A stretch of DNA of 64,000 bases from Oscillospiraceae bacterium (GCA_025757685.1 CP107220.1:1-64000); one strand, 5' to 3'; shown: positions 17,247 to 25,550, counted from the first letter of the stretch. Notes: generated by a model not told the origin, from the sequence alone. Translations and numbers: made by a program.

Positions 17247-18315
17247 GAACACAGTCGTAAAAATAACCGAAAGTGCAGCGATCACAAAAAACGAAATACA
17301 CTTTGAATATAATGACAGCCAAAACAATCAGGGCACAGGTAATATTATACTCAAAAATGACGGCAGTGATTTGACTATATCTTCTGATGATGAAGGAAAT
17401 ATATTTTTCGCCCTTGCAGAAAAATCAGATCAACCAATTACTAAAGAAATAGACAGAAAGACATTGTTAAAGTGGCTTGAAACAAAAATTTCCATGTCAC
17501 AAATTAAAGCGTTAGGATACGAAATTGAAGAATATAGTTTGATGGAACGAGATGGATTGAATAGGCTATATCAAATAAAGAATGGTGTTACATATGCAGA
17601 GAACAGCCGAGAGACTTTCCGAAAGCAGGCTATGCACCATTTTAGGAACGCTGCCTTTATTGAAGACAACGGAAAAGCAACAAATAGTCCGAATTATCGA
17701 TATCGTTTAACAAATGAAATGCTTTCTCTTATCCATAGAGATGGAACAGACAGTTGGGAATCAGAAAAGCTGAAATTTCTGAAAGCTCACGAAACATTGG
17801 TTGATCTTTATGCTTCTAAACGAACAATGAGAAAAATGCCTGTTCGGATTAACGGTGATGACTTTACATTCTCTCCCGGTAAGCATAACGAACTTCAAAA
17901 GGCTATCATTGAAGAATTCGCTCCACGTTTTGCTCCAAATTCTGAGTGCCTTTATGTAGGAGATACTACAGAAAAGGATTTGGTAAAGAATGTTGCAAAA
18001 CTGCAAGAACTCGGATTTGCAATTACGCTTCACGATAAAATGCCCGATGTTGTCCTCTACTCTGAAGACAAGGATTGGCTATACTTTATCGAATCGGTTA
18101 CATCCGTTGGGCCGATGGAGCCTAAGCGCATCAAAGAAATCGAGGAAATGACGACTGGCGTTACGGCCGGGAAAATATATGTTACGGCATTTCTGGATTT
18201 CAAGACATTCAAGCAGTTCTCAGAATCCCTTGCATGGGAAACAGAGGTCTGGATTGCCGATATGCCAGATCACATGATTCATTTGAACGGAGATCGTTTT
18301 TTAGGACCGAGATGA
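17212..18315 (+). CDS. BsuBI/PstI-type restriction endonuclease with atypical N-terminus
   Basis: The C-terminal 200 residues match the BsuBI/PstI family (type II enzymes that recognise CTGCAG): TYAENSRETFRKQAMHHFRNAAF, TNSPNYRYRL, SPGKHNELQKAIIEEFAPRFAPNSECLYVGDT, the PD-(D/E)XK-like core MPDVVLYSEDKDWLYFIESVTS, and the signature ending WETEVWIADMPDHMIHLNGDRFLGPR. The first 90-130 residues do not match the family; they look like a beta-rich fragment of another protein fused at the RhuM junction near 17220. An internal ATG at 17494 would give a 273-aa protein and is the likelier start, since the outer start is TTG without a ribosome binding site. No cognate adenine methyltransferase is visible in the island. 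Confidence 0.8.
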   Translation: MHWVAITIVTSKNTVVKITESAAITKNEIHFEYNDSQNNQGTGNIILKNDGSDLTISSDDEGNIFFALAEKSDQPITKEIDRKTLLKWLETKISMSQIKALGYEIEEYSLMERDGLNRLYQIKNGVTYAENSRETFRKQAMHHFRNAAFIEDNGKATNSPNYRYRLTNEMLSLIHRDGTDSWESEKLKFLKAHETLVDLYASKRTMRKMPVRINGDDFTFSPGKHNELQKAIIEEFAPRFAPNSECLYVGDTTEKDLVKNVAKLQELGFAITLHDKMPDVVLYSEDKDWLYFIESVTSVGPMEPKRIKEIEEMTTGVTAGKIYVTAFLDFKTFKQFSESLAWETEVWIADMPDHMIHLNGDRFLGPR

Positions 18316-18379
18316 ATAATATGACAGTTGTTTATTGCAAAATGTCCACCAAGTTATTGATAAAAAGAAAGAGATTGAA

Positions 18380-19102
18380 ATGACAAATTACGAAACCTTG
18401 CAGAAAATTTGTGAAAGAGCAAAAGAGAACATAGATTTGCTTAATATTTCAGGAAAACTTGATGCACTTAGCAAATGCATCGCTTTTGCTGATGATCTCC
18501 ATAAGTGGGTATCTTATTGTGATAATGTGAAAGACTATATTTTAGTCAAAGAAGCCCAAACCGAATGTATAAACTCAATTTATATGTGCGCTCAAGGATT
18601 TTATAAGGAAGCAATAACAACTCTGCGTCAGTTTTTTGAACATATGCTGTTTGCCATATTGCTATCAACTAATGATTATAAATATAGACTCTGGCAAACC
18701 GGACGGTATGATATGTCGTGGTCACAAATTGTAGATGATCAGAATGGTATATTTGGGAAACAGTTTATTAGTGTATATGCCGAGAGCTTAGATGAGGTAC
18801 GAAGTGTAGAATTCCTTACAATTGCCAAAAATGTATACAGAGAATGCTCAGAGTATGTACATGGTAATTTTGAGAAGCTAAGTTCACTGCCCGATAATCT
18901 CCTATTCGACGAAAATGCTTTTGAACAGTATGTAGAATATTTTTCAAATATTCAATATCTAATTTGCGTGGCTTTATTTATTAGATTTAGACATATATTT
19001 AATACACCTGAGACAATTGTTGCACTTGAGCCAATTATTTCAGATAACTTGGGAACATTATCAGAAATTCAACTATTGCTTTCGCCTGAAGGAGTAAACT
19101 AA
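18380..19102 (+). CDS. Predicted HEPN-like helical protein
   Basis: A 240-aa, almost entirely helical protein without a signal peptide. I do not recognise a named family. The segment YRECSEYVHGNF contains R154 and H161 in an R-X6-H arrangement, within the Rx4-6H signature of HEPN ribonucleases, and the preceding helices (EAITTLRQFFEHMLFAIL) resemble the HEPN helical bundle. The start at 18380 has AAAGAGAT upstream; the frame is open further back but lacks a good start. The stop at 19102 is one base before the ATG of the ATPase gene, so the two are surely translated together. A toxin or RNase partner of the ATPase is inference. Confidence 0.5.
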   Translation: MTNYETLQKICERAKENIDLLNISGKLDALSKCIAFADDLHKWVSYCDNVKDYILVKEAQTECINSIYMCAQGFYKEAITTLRQFFEHMLFAILLSTNDYKYRLWQTGRYDMSWSQIVDDQNGIFGKQFISVYAESLDEVRSVEFLTIAKNVYRECSEYVHGNFEKLSSLPDNLLFDENAFEQYVEYFSNIQYLICVALFIRFRHIFNTPETIVALEPIISDNLGTLSEIQLLLSPEGVN

Positions 19103-19103
19103 T

Positions 19104-20702
19104 ATGAGTGATTTAGTTTTTAGAACTGAAGAATTAACTAACCATCAAATAGCAGAATTGTATGTAGCATCTGATTATGAGCAAAGTATTATTGATAAGC
19201 TTAAAGCTCCCTCTCCGGTTTTGTTAATTGGAAGTAGAGGTGTTGGAAAATCATTTCTATTCAAAATGAGCGAAATTCAGATGCTTCAGGAATTCTCTGA
19301 GAGAAAAATTTTACCGGTATTTTTAACGTTCAGAAAAGCTTCGCTATTGAAAACGTCAAATCCCGAACAGTTTCAGAACTGGATGCTCAGTCGAATTTGT
19401 TCCGAAGTTCTTAGAGCGTTAAAGAAAACAGGGAAACTATCCCCTATATCTGGCGGATTATCATTATTGGCGGGTGAAAGTTCGACTGAATCGAGCAAAA
19501 TTGACGATATTGCAAAAGCCTTTGAGGAGTCTTGGAAAACACCAGGAGAATTGATCGATGTTACTAAAATCCCGTCTTTGGATGATTTTCTAAATACAGT
19601 AGAAGATTTATGCGGTGAACTGGATATTTCACGTATCGTCCTATTTATCGATGAAGCCGCACATGTTTTTTTACCACAGCAGCAAAGAGAGTTCTTCACA
19701 TTATTTAGAGATTTAAGATCACCCTATATCAAATGTAATGCAGCAGTATATCCTGGTGTAACCGTTTATGGGGAAACATTCGAGCCAATACATGATGCTG
19801 TCAAGGTATCTTTAGTTAGAAATGTAAATGATTCAGACTATGTGTCTATCATGAAGCAGATGGTATTAAAGCAGATCCGTGATAGCAGTTTAGCCACTAA
19901 TCTTTCAAGACATGGAGAGAATTTCACTTTGCTTGCGTATGCAGCATCAGGAAATCCCCGATATCTTTTAACAAGCGTTTCTATGGCCGAAAGAATCGAT
20001 GCAAAGTCAGTCAATCAAGTCTTTAGAGATTACTATCGTGAAAAGCTTTGGGCAGAGCATACCAAATTAGCAGACAGATATCCCGGGTATAAGGATTTCA
20101 TTTCATGGGGACGTGACTTTCTTGAAACTACTGTACTTCAAGAATTAAAGAGAAAAAATGATGATTTCCTCGAAAATAGTAATGGTAAAGGAACAACAGC
20201 ATATTTCTGGATTAATAATAATGCTCCTCAAGAGGTTAAAGAGGCTCTGAGAATACTTGAGTATTCTGGTCTGATTTATGAAGACGCTGCTGGAATACGT
20301 GCAACCCGCAGTGAGATTGGTACACGATACATGGTAAATCTCGGGTGTTTACTGGCATCTGAAGCAACTCCTTCAGCAACAGGCATGAAAATAATCAAAG
20401 CATCAGATATTAGAAGAATGAGCGAATATGGTGCAAATTATCCTGTATATCAAGGGGTTCAGGGTAAGATCGTTGGAAGCGAAACAGATGCGCTTAAGGA
20501 GCAGTTGGATAAATCAATAGATTTGCTTGAGCTAACAGATTGGCAAAAGCAGAAGATGCATGAGATTTCGATTGATACCATTGGAGATTTAATTTCCGCA
20601 CCAGAAGAAAAGTTAAAACAAGCAAAATATATAGCAGATGTGCGAGCTAGAACAATAAAAAACGCCGGAATTGCAGCTGTATGTGAGTATTTGCTAGGAT
20701 AA
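19104..20702 (+). CDS. P-loop ATPase with C-terminal helix-hairpin-helix-like domain
   Basis: A 532-aa protein. The N-terminal AAA+/ORC-like ATPase core has Walker A IGSRGVGKS near residue 40, Walker B RIVLFIDEAAH near 180, and a sensor-like arginine region (ASGNPRYLL). A winged-helix-like middle follows (EALRILEYSGLIYED). The last 60 residues (LLELTDWQKQKMHEISIDTIGDLISAPEEKLKQAKYIADVRARTIKNA) resemble a helix-hairpin-helix fold like the C-terminal domain of RNA polymerase alpha, which would bind DNA. It is coupled to the HEPN-like gene (1 bp gap, GGAG site inside that gene) and lies downstream of a restriction endonuclease. I know no described defence system with exactly this set. Confidence 0.6.
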   Translation: MSDLVFRTEELTNHQIAELYVASDYEQSIIDKLKAPSPVLLIGSRGVGKSFLFKMSEIQMLQEFSERKILPVFLTFRKASLLKTSNPEQFQNWMLSRICSEVLRALKKTGKLSPISGGLSLLAGESSTESSKIDDIAKAFEESWKTPGELIDVTKIPSLDDFLNTVEDLCGELDISRIVLFIDEAAHVFLPQQQREFFTLFRDLRSPYIKCNAAVYPGVTVYGETFEPIHDAVKVSLVRNVNDSDYVSIMKQMVLKQIRDSSLATNLSRHGENFTLLAYAASGNPRYLLTSVSMAERIDAKSVNQVFRDYYREKLWAEHTKLADRYPGYKDFISWGRDFLETTVLQELKRKNDDFLENSNGKGTTAYFWINNNAPQEVKEALRILEYSGLIYEDAAGIRATRSEIGTRYMVNLGCLLASEATPSATGMKIIKASDIRRMSEYGANYPVYQGVQGKIVGSETDALKEQLDKSIDLLELTDWQKQKMHEISIDTIGDLISAPEEKLKQAKYIADVRARTIKNAGIAAVCEYLLG

Positions 20703-20913
20703 TCATGCCTCCCGATAGGCAAGTGGATATATGCTATGATTTTTACTAAATCGCCCATATAAATGTCGAAACCAACTATTGATAGCAACCCCTGATAGCT
20801 TTTTGATAGCAGAAAGTCGGATACCCCATAGGATTGGGATAATTGGTATCAAATTAAGCCAAATGGAATCAAACGGTCTATACAGAAAAGCTTAGATTGC
20901 ATTTCCGCTTGAC
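20703..20913 (+). other. AT-rich non-coding right end of the guaA island
   Basis: No gene seen. It contains repeated TGATAG motifs (about 20777-20815: ATTGATAGCAA, CTGATAGCT, TTGATAGCAG) that could be recombinase-binding sites near the right attachment repeat. No integrase reading frame, whole or broken, was recognised here or elsewhere in the island. Confidence 0.4.
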
Positions 20914-21057
20914 GAGTGGGAGTAACTCCGCTGACTCGATAAACGCCCTATTTATAAGGGTTTCAAGAGTTTTGTAACCCAAAATGGCAACAGTTTGGCA
21001 ACAATAAAATATTCACAAAAGATTAAGAGCTATCAGACATCAAGTCCGATAGCTCTC
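20914..21057 (+). repeat. Right copy of the 144-bp direct repeat (attR-like)
   Basis: Starts with the same 19 bases as the guaA 3' end, GAGTGGGAGTAACTCCGCT, and then follows 16106-16249 at a constant offset of 4808 bp. It includes the TGGCAACA pair and the hairpin GAGCTATC/GATAGCTC, but no T-run. Because the repeat extends 132 bp past the guaA stop, it is longer than a simple att core. It may instead be the left end of a second element inserted in tandem. Confidence 0.8.
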
Positions 21058-21075
21058 ATTATATTATTAAATTAG

Positions 21076-21121
21076 AAATCGCAATTGAAAAAATAATCTG
21101 TCTAACTTTAAATTGCGATTT
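21076..21121 (-). terminator. Hairpin downstream of the histidine kinase gene
   Basis: AAATCGCAATT and AATTGCGATTT are perfect 11-base inverted repeats 24 bases apart. The following T-rich tract on the minus strand is weak, so termination is plausible but not strong. Confidence 0.4.
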
Positions 21122-21208
21122 CAATAATAAATTCCAACTAAAAAATTCATTAAGAACAAGCAATGCTTATATCAAGTATATCTAAAACATTTATAAAAAA
21201 CTTAATAA

Positions 21209-22351
21209 TCAATTATTTGTTTGTTCTTTTGGAAGTGTTACAAGCATTACTGTTCCATTTTTGTCGCTCTTTTCAGCTTTTACCGTACCGTTGTGCAAAA
21301 GTACAATTTCCCATACAAGTGATAGTCCAAGACCTACACCGCCGTATGCTCTGCTACGAGATTTATCAATACGGAAAAATGGTTGAAAGATACTTTCTCT
21401 GTACTGCTCGGGTATACCATAACCGTTATCTTTAACTCGTATATAAAGCTGATTATTCTTTTCGTCAACAGTTATAATGACAGAAGCGTTTTCTCTGTTG
21501 TAGCGTATTGCGTTTTCAGTTAAATTGAATAATAAACGATAAATTAAGGTGTCACTGCCTATCATCCTACCATTGCCGTTGTATTCAAGGCGAATATTCT
21601 TTTTTTCTGCAAGGGGAGCAAGGTCGGTAAATATTTCTTCAATCATAGGGGCAATTTCTATTGTATCTTTGCACTCAACTGTACGAAGCTCACTCATTTC
21701 AAGCAGAGTTTTTGTCATTTGTGACATTCTTTCGTTTTGCTCTTGTAGCAGTGCAAGAAATTCTGCTGTATCGTTGCTCATATTTGGGTGCTCAACAGAA
21801 AAAAGTTCAATTTGTGCTTGAGTTAAGGCAAGTGGTGTTCTTAACTCGTGCGCTGCATTTCCCGTGAATTGCCGTTGAGCAGTAAAACCGTTGTCGAGTC
21901 GGTCAAGCATATTGTTAAAGGATTGACAAAACTGTTTGAATTCAGGCAAAACATCGGCGCTTATTTTCATATCTGCCAAATTGTTGGGCTGTACATTCTC
22001 TACTTGAGAGGCAAAACTTTTTAGCGACTTTAAAGCACGACCACTGACAAAATATGCAAGTATACCACCAAGTACGCTTACGGCAATTGTTATGTACCAA
22101 TTAGTAGTATTGAATGAAGCTTGTGCACCACTGATAATAATGGTAAGCTCACGGTCGAGATTTTCATTTTCCGGATTAAATGAACTCGGTTTGCCTTTAT
22201 CAATTTCACTATATGCTGATATTCCGCTGCCTATTGAATCCATATATCGTTTGCCTGAAAAACCGATTAAACAATTCATCAGCACACAAGTTATGCAAAT
22301 TAAAGCGGTGGTCATTAAGGTTATTCGCCATTGTAAAGAAAGTTTTTTCAC
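21209..22351 (-). CDS. Two-component sensor histidine kinase
   Basis: A 380-aa membrane kinase of the classic HAMP type. Two transmembrane segments (about residues 9-30 and 82-103) enclose a small outside domain of some 50 residues. A HAMP linker follows, then the phospho-acceptor box GNAAHELRTPLALTQ, then the ATP-binding domain with N-box NLTENAIRYNR, G1 VKDNGYGIP and G2 GGVGLGLSLV. It overlaps the response-regulator gene by 4 bp (ATGA), so it is the second gene of the operon. The pair diverges from the CD1871A/4Fe-4S/TlpA operon and probably controls it; the signal is unknown, with redox or oxidative stress a reasonable guess. AT-rich like its neighbours. Confidence 0.92.
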   Translation of the reverse strand: MKKLSLQWRITLMTTALICITCVLMNCLIGFSGKRYMDSIGSGISAYSEIDKGKPSSFNPENENLDRELTIIISGAQASFNTTNWYITIAVSVLGGILAYFVSGRALKSLKSFASQVENVQPNNLADMKISADVLPEFKQFCQSFNNMLDRLDNGFTAQRQFTGNAAHELRTPLALTQAQIELFSVEHPNMSNDTAEFLALLQEQNERMSQMTKTLLEMSELRTVECKDTIEIAPMIEEIFTDLAPLAEKKNIRLEYNGNGRMIGSDTLIYRLLFNLTENAIRYNRENASVIITVDEKNNQLYIRVKDNGYGIPEQYRESIFQPFFRIDKSRSRAYGGVGLGLSLVWEIVLLHNGTVKAEKSDKNGTVMLVTLPKEQTNN

Positions 22352-23022
22352 TTTTTCTCCTCCATTACATAACCCTCGCTTATACGGTTGTGAATAGGGT
22401 CATAGCCTAATGCACTACGAAGCTTTTTTCTTAATGATGAAATATGCACTCTTATTGAGTTGCTGAAATTGTCAACACTGCTGTCCCATACGTGTTCAAT
22501 CAACTCCTCTTGACTGACAGGTCTGCCTTGATTCAACATTAGATATTCAAGTATGCCTGTTTCCTTGCGAGTTAAAGATAATTCTTCATCCTTTACATCT
22601 GCTTTGCGTGTTTTTGTGTTAAATGAAAGATTTGAACATTTTAAAACAATATCGTTTTGAGTGAACTTTCTAAGGGTAAGGTTTCGTATTCTTGCCGAAA
22701 GCTCATCTAAGTGAAATGGTTTTGTTAAATAATCATTTGCACCTTCATCTAATCCTAAAACCTTGTCTGCAACCTCACAACGGGCTGATAAAATTAAAAC
22801 CTTTGTGTCAATGTCTGTTTGCCTCAGAGTTTTCAATACGGTCATTCCGTCAACATTAGGTAGGTTTAAATCGAGCACAACAAGGTCGAAACTTTCAACA
22901 CTAAGCATATCTAATGCCTTTTGACCGTCATAGCAATAATCAACACTGTAAGCAAGACGCTTAAGACTTCTTACGATTGTGTCACAAAGAGCAACCTCGT
23001 CTTCAACAACTAAAATATGCAT
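22348..23022 (-). CDS. OmpR-family response regulator
   Basis: A 224-aa regulator. The receiver domain has the acidic pair VVEDE, the phospho-acceptor in LVVLDLNLPNVDG (D51) and the KPFHLDEL lysine. The C-terminal winged helix includes LTRKETGILEYLM and SNSIRVHISSLRKKL. It is the first gene of the minus-strand pair with the kinase. The 120-bp gap to the divergent redox operon contains the inverted repeat at 23087-23109, a plausible binding site for this protein. Confidence 0.93.
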   Translation of the reverse strand: MHILVVEDEVALCDTIVRSLKRLAYSVDYCYDGQKALDMLSVESFDLVVLDLNLPNVDGMTVLKTLRQTDIDTKVLILSARCEVADKVLGLDEGANDYLTKPFHLDELSARIRNLTLRKFTQNDIVLKCSNLSFNTKTRKADVKDEELSLTRKETGILEYLMLNQGRPVSQEELIEHVWDSSVDNFSNSIRVHISSLRKKLRSALGYDPIHNRISEGYVMEEKK

Positions 23023-23086
23023 AAATATCTCCTGTCACTTGGAAAAATATCTTTATTATAGATTATAACATAAAAAAATAAAATCT

Positions 23087-23109
23087 TTGTTAAATTTCTT
23101 TCTTAACAA
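23087..23109. promoter_or_regulatory. Inverted repeat between the divergent TCS and redox operons
   Basis: TTGTTAA and TTAACAA are perfect 7-base inverted repeats separated by 9 bp. The site lies 20 bp upstream of a TATAAT (23130-23135) that probably serves the redox operon, whose -35 region is poor. That arrangement suits an activator such as the neighbouring response regulator. Confidence 0.45.
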
Positions 23110-23163
23110 GGATTTTATATCGTTCGTGATATAATAAGGCCAAAAATGAAGGGAGTGGTTAAA

Positions 23164-23310
23164 TTGTTCAAAGTAAAAAAAGCAATATCTCAAATCGGTT
23201 TCCTTGCTGCCGGAGTGGTTATGCTGTGCTATGGAGCAATGCGTGGTGAGGCAGACACTGTGCTTAGTAAAGCCATAAGATTATGCTTGGAGTGTATTGG
23301 AATTGGATAA
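23164..23310 (+). CDS. CD1871A-family small membrane CXXC protein
   Basis: A 48-residue peptide from TTG 23164, LFKVKKAISQIGFLAAGVVMLC and so on, ending in the family signature RLCLECIGIG. One transmembrane helix, then RGEADTVLSKAI and the CLEC pair. The strong AAGGGAG at 23149 fixes the TTG start. An ATG at 23146 is in frame but lies almost on the predicted transcription start. The family is named after a gene in a Clostridioides difficile conjugative element and is typically followed, as here, by a polyferredoxin-type membrane protein. The next gene's start overlaps its stop. A part in membrane thiol-redox chemistry is inferred from the CXXC and neighbours. Confidence 0.85.
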   Translation: MFKVKKAISQIGFLAAGVVMLCYGAMRGEADTVLSKAIRLCLECIGIG

Positions 23311-24256
23311 AAGAAAAAAGAATGTTTCAAAGCTTGTAAGCCGTTTTCGTACTTGTATTCAGGCAGGTGCAACGCTTTTGACAAATATTCATTTACCTAA
23401 TTTTTTTAAAGGCGGAATATATCAGGGCAATGGCAAGGCTGTGTGCGTACCGGGGCTAAATTGCTACTCTTGTCCTGCTGCGTCGGGTGCGTGTCCAATC
23501 GGCTCGTTTCAGGCTGTTGTAGGCTCATCAAAATTTAAGTTTTCCTATTATGTAACAGGATTTTTAATTTTGCTTGGCGTGTTGCTTGGTCGATTTATTT
23601 GTGGCTTTTTGTGTCCGTTTGGATGGATTCAAGATTTGCTTCATAAAATACCGTGTAAAAAGCTTTCAACAAAAAAACTAAAGCCTTTAACATATTTAAA
23701 ATATATCATCTTGCTGTTGACGGTTGTATTACTACCTGTACTTGTGGTTAATGATGTTGGAATGGGCGACCCGTTCTTTTGCAAATATATATGCCCACAG
23801 GGTGTGCTTGAGGGTGCAATTCCATTGTCTGCTATTGATGAGGGTATACGCTCGGCTTTAGGAAATAAATTTATTCAAAAGCTTATTATTTTGATTATTG
23901 TAGTTGTACTGAGTGTGGTTTTCTATCGACCGTTTTGCAAGTGGATTTGTCCACTCGGTGCTTTTTATGCATTGATGAACAAGGTGTCGTTGCTTGGCAT
24001 AAAGGTTGATGAGCATAAATGCGTGTCTTGTGGCAAATGCGCAAGAGCGTGTAAAATGGATGTTGATGTAATAAAAACACCAAACAGCACTGAATGTATT
24101 CGTTGTGGTAAGTGTATAACTGCTTGTCCTACGGATGCACTAAGCTTTCACTACGGATTTGGTATGCCTGAAAAAAATCTTTGCAACACTGTAAAAGAAA
24201 ATAACAAAACAGATATGAAAACAAATAACAAAAAAGATATAACAACGGAGGAATAA
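23297..24256 (+). CDS. 4Fe-4S polyferredoxin-type membrane protein (NapH/YccM-like)
   Basis: A 319-aa membrane electron-transfer protein. About four or five hydrophobic segments alternate with cysteine clusters: CYSCPAASGACPIG near residue 55, FICGFLCPFGW, FFCKYICPQG, and FCKWICPLGAF. At the C-terminal end are two ferredoxin motifs, CVSCGKCARACKMD and CIRCGKCITACPTD. It probably passes electrons from the cytoplasm through the membrane to the thioredoxin-like lipoprotein encoded 5 bp downstream. The start is TTG 23297 or TTG 23303, both inside the end of the CD1871A gene, which indicates coupled translation. The last 25 residues are a charged, low-complexity tail. Confidence 0.85.
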   Translation: MELDKRKKNVSKLVSRFRTCIQAGATLLTNIHLPNFFKGGIYQGNGKAVCVPGLNCYSCPAASGACPIGSFQAVVGSSKFKFSYYVTGFLILLGVLLGRFICGFLCPFGWIQDLLHKIPCKKLSTKKLKPLTYLKYIILLLTVVLLPVLVVNDVGMGDPFFCKYICPQGVLEGAIPLSAIDEGIRSALGNKFIQKLIILIIVVVLSVVFYRPFCKWICPLGAFYALMNKVSLLGIKVDEHKCVSCGKCARACKMDVDVIKTPNSTECIRCGKCITACPTDALSFHYGFGMPEKNLCNTVKENNKTDMKTNNKKDITTEE

Positions 24257-24261
24257 TAATT

Positions 24262-25224
24262 ATGAAAAAATCAAAAATATTAACTATACTTATGGTTTTA
24301 GTGCTTATGGTTAGCCTTGTTGCTTGTTCAACAACTAAAAATAACGACAAATCTAAGTCAAATAATACGGCTGATATTTCATCTTTAATGAAAAGTGAAC
24401 CAAGCGATTTAGAGGGCGCAACTGCACTTTATCAAAAGCTTATGCAAAAAGAAAATGAAATTTTATCAAGTAATTCACAGCTTTGGGAAAAAGTGTTTTT
24501 GTCAGCAAATAAGGACTCTTCTAAGATTGAAGACGGAACAAATTACGGCGACTTTTTGCTCAATACTATTGAAAACGGTAAAGATAACTTTACTGCAGAT
24601 GAGTTGAAAATTCTTAAAGACGGTGCAAATCAAATTAAAGAAATTGAGGGTAAACTCACAATTTTAGAACAAAAATATCCGGGCTGTGGCAGTAAGCCGA
24701 GCGAGGGTGAAAGTGTTGACGCTGAAAGTGCAGGTATGGTAAGTAACAATAGCAAACTTACTAAGTTTCCAAGCTTTAAGGGTAAGGACCTTGACGGAAA
24801 TGATGTTAACAGTGATGACATCTTCTCATCTAACAAAGTAACGGTTATAAATTTTTGGTTTACTACTTGTAATCCTTGTGTAGGTGAACTTGGCGATTTG
24901 GAAAAGCTTAATAAAGAACTTGCACAAAAAGGTGGTACCGTTATAGGTATTAACTCATTTACTCTTGGCGGTGACAAGACTGCTATATCTGAGGCTAAGG
25001 ATGTTTTGACCAAAAAAGGTATTACCTACAAAAATGTTTGGTTTGATTCAAACAGTGAGGCCGGTAAATTTGCTTCAGGTCTTTATTCATATCCAACAAC
25101 GTATGTAGTTGATAAAAACGGAAATATTGTAGGTCAACCAATTGTTGGTGCAATAACTTCATCATCACAAGCAAAGCAACTTAATAAACTTATTGATCAA
25201 GCAATTGAAAACAGTAAAAAATAA
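24262..25224 (+). CDS. TlpA-family thioredoxin-like lipoprotein
   Basis: A 320-aa exported lipoprotein. It has a type II signal peptide with lipobox LVAC (cysteine 22), a helical spacer domain (residues 35-150), then a TlpA/ResA-type thioredoxin domain with FWFTTCNPCVGEL and the cis-proline in SYPTTYVV. The CNPC pair should reduce protein disulfides or hydroperoxides outside the membrane. The reducing power probably comes from the 4Fe-4S membrane protein upstream, with which it shares an operon (GGAGG site, 5-bp gap). The operon resembles redox cassettes carried by clostridial mobile elements. Confidence 0.88.
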   Translation: MKKSKILTILMVLVLMVSLVACSTTKNNDKSKSNNTADISSLMKSEPSDLEGATALYQKLMQKENEILSSNSQLWEKVFLSANKDSSKIEDGTNYGDFLLNTIENGKDNFTADELKILKDGANQIKEIEGKLTILEQKYPGCGSKPSEGESVDAESAGMVSNNSKLTKFPSFKGKDLDGNDVNSDDIFSSNKVTVINFWFTTCNPCVGELGDLEKLNKELAQKGGTVIGINSFTLGGDKTAISEAKDVLTKKGITYKNVWFDSNSEAGKFASGLYSYPTTYVVDKNGNIVGQPIVGAITSSSQAKQLNKLIDQAIENSKK

Positions 25225-25272
25225 AGATTTTAAATATCTGGGTTCGGGGGTGCAGACATATTCTTGGACTGT

Positions 25273-25400
25273 TTAAACAGATAAACCAAGACGATGTCTG
25301 TACTCTACCGGGCTCATAAATCCCAGAGATTGTTTCATACGTTTGGTGTTATACCGGATGATATAATTATTAATTTCATCTATAAAAGTCTGCGCAAAAA
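25273..25400 (-). pseudogene. IS3-family transposase, C-terminal remnant
   Basis: Read on the minus strand, the sequence gives TFIDEINNYIIRYNTKRMKQ followed by SLGFMSPVEYRHRLGLSV and a stop. This is the characteristic end of IS3-family (IS3/IS150-group) DDE transposases (YNxxRxxxxLGxMSPxEYR). Only about 40 codons survive, and the rest of the element is gone upstream of 25400. It sits at the border between the AT-rich block and the GC-rich backbone, so it probably took part in assembling or trimming the island. Confidence 0.8.
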
Positions 25401-25522
25401 TTCTTTTTGACAAAAGAGTTGTAAACAAAGTTGATCACTTCTTCCACTTGCCTGCGCCTTATTCTTTAATCGGGAATAAATGGCGCCCGATGACTTGCAG
25501 GTAAAAACGATAATGCATTTAA

Positions 25523-25550
25523 GGCTTCCGCTTTTGCGGGAGCCTTTTTT
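25523..25550 (+). terminator. Terminator at the end of the AT-rich block
   Basis: GGCTTCCGC and GCGGGAGCC form a 9-bp stem (one G-T pair) with a TTTT loop and six T after it. It would shield the next gene from readthrough. Confidence 0.75.
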
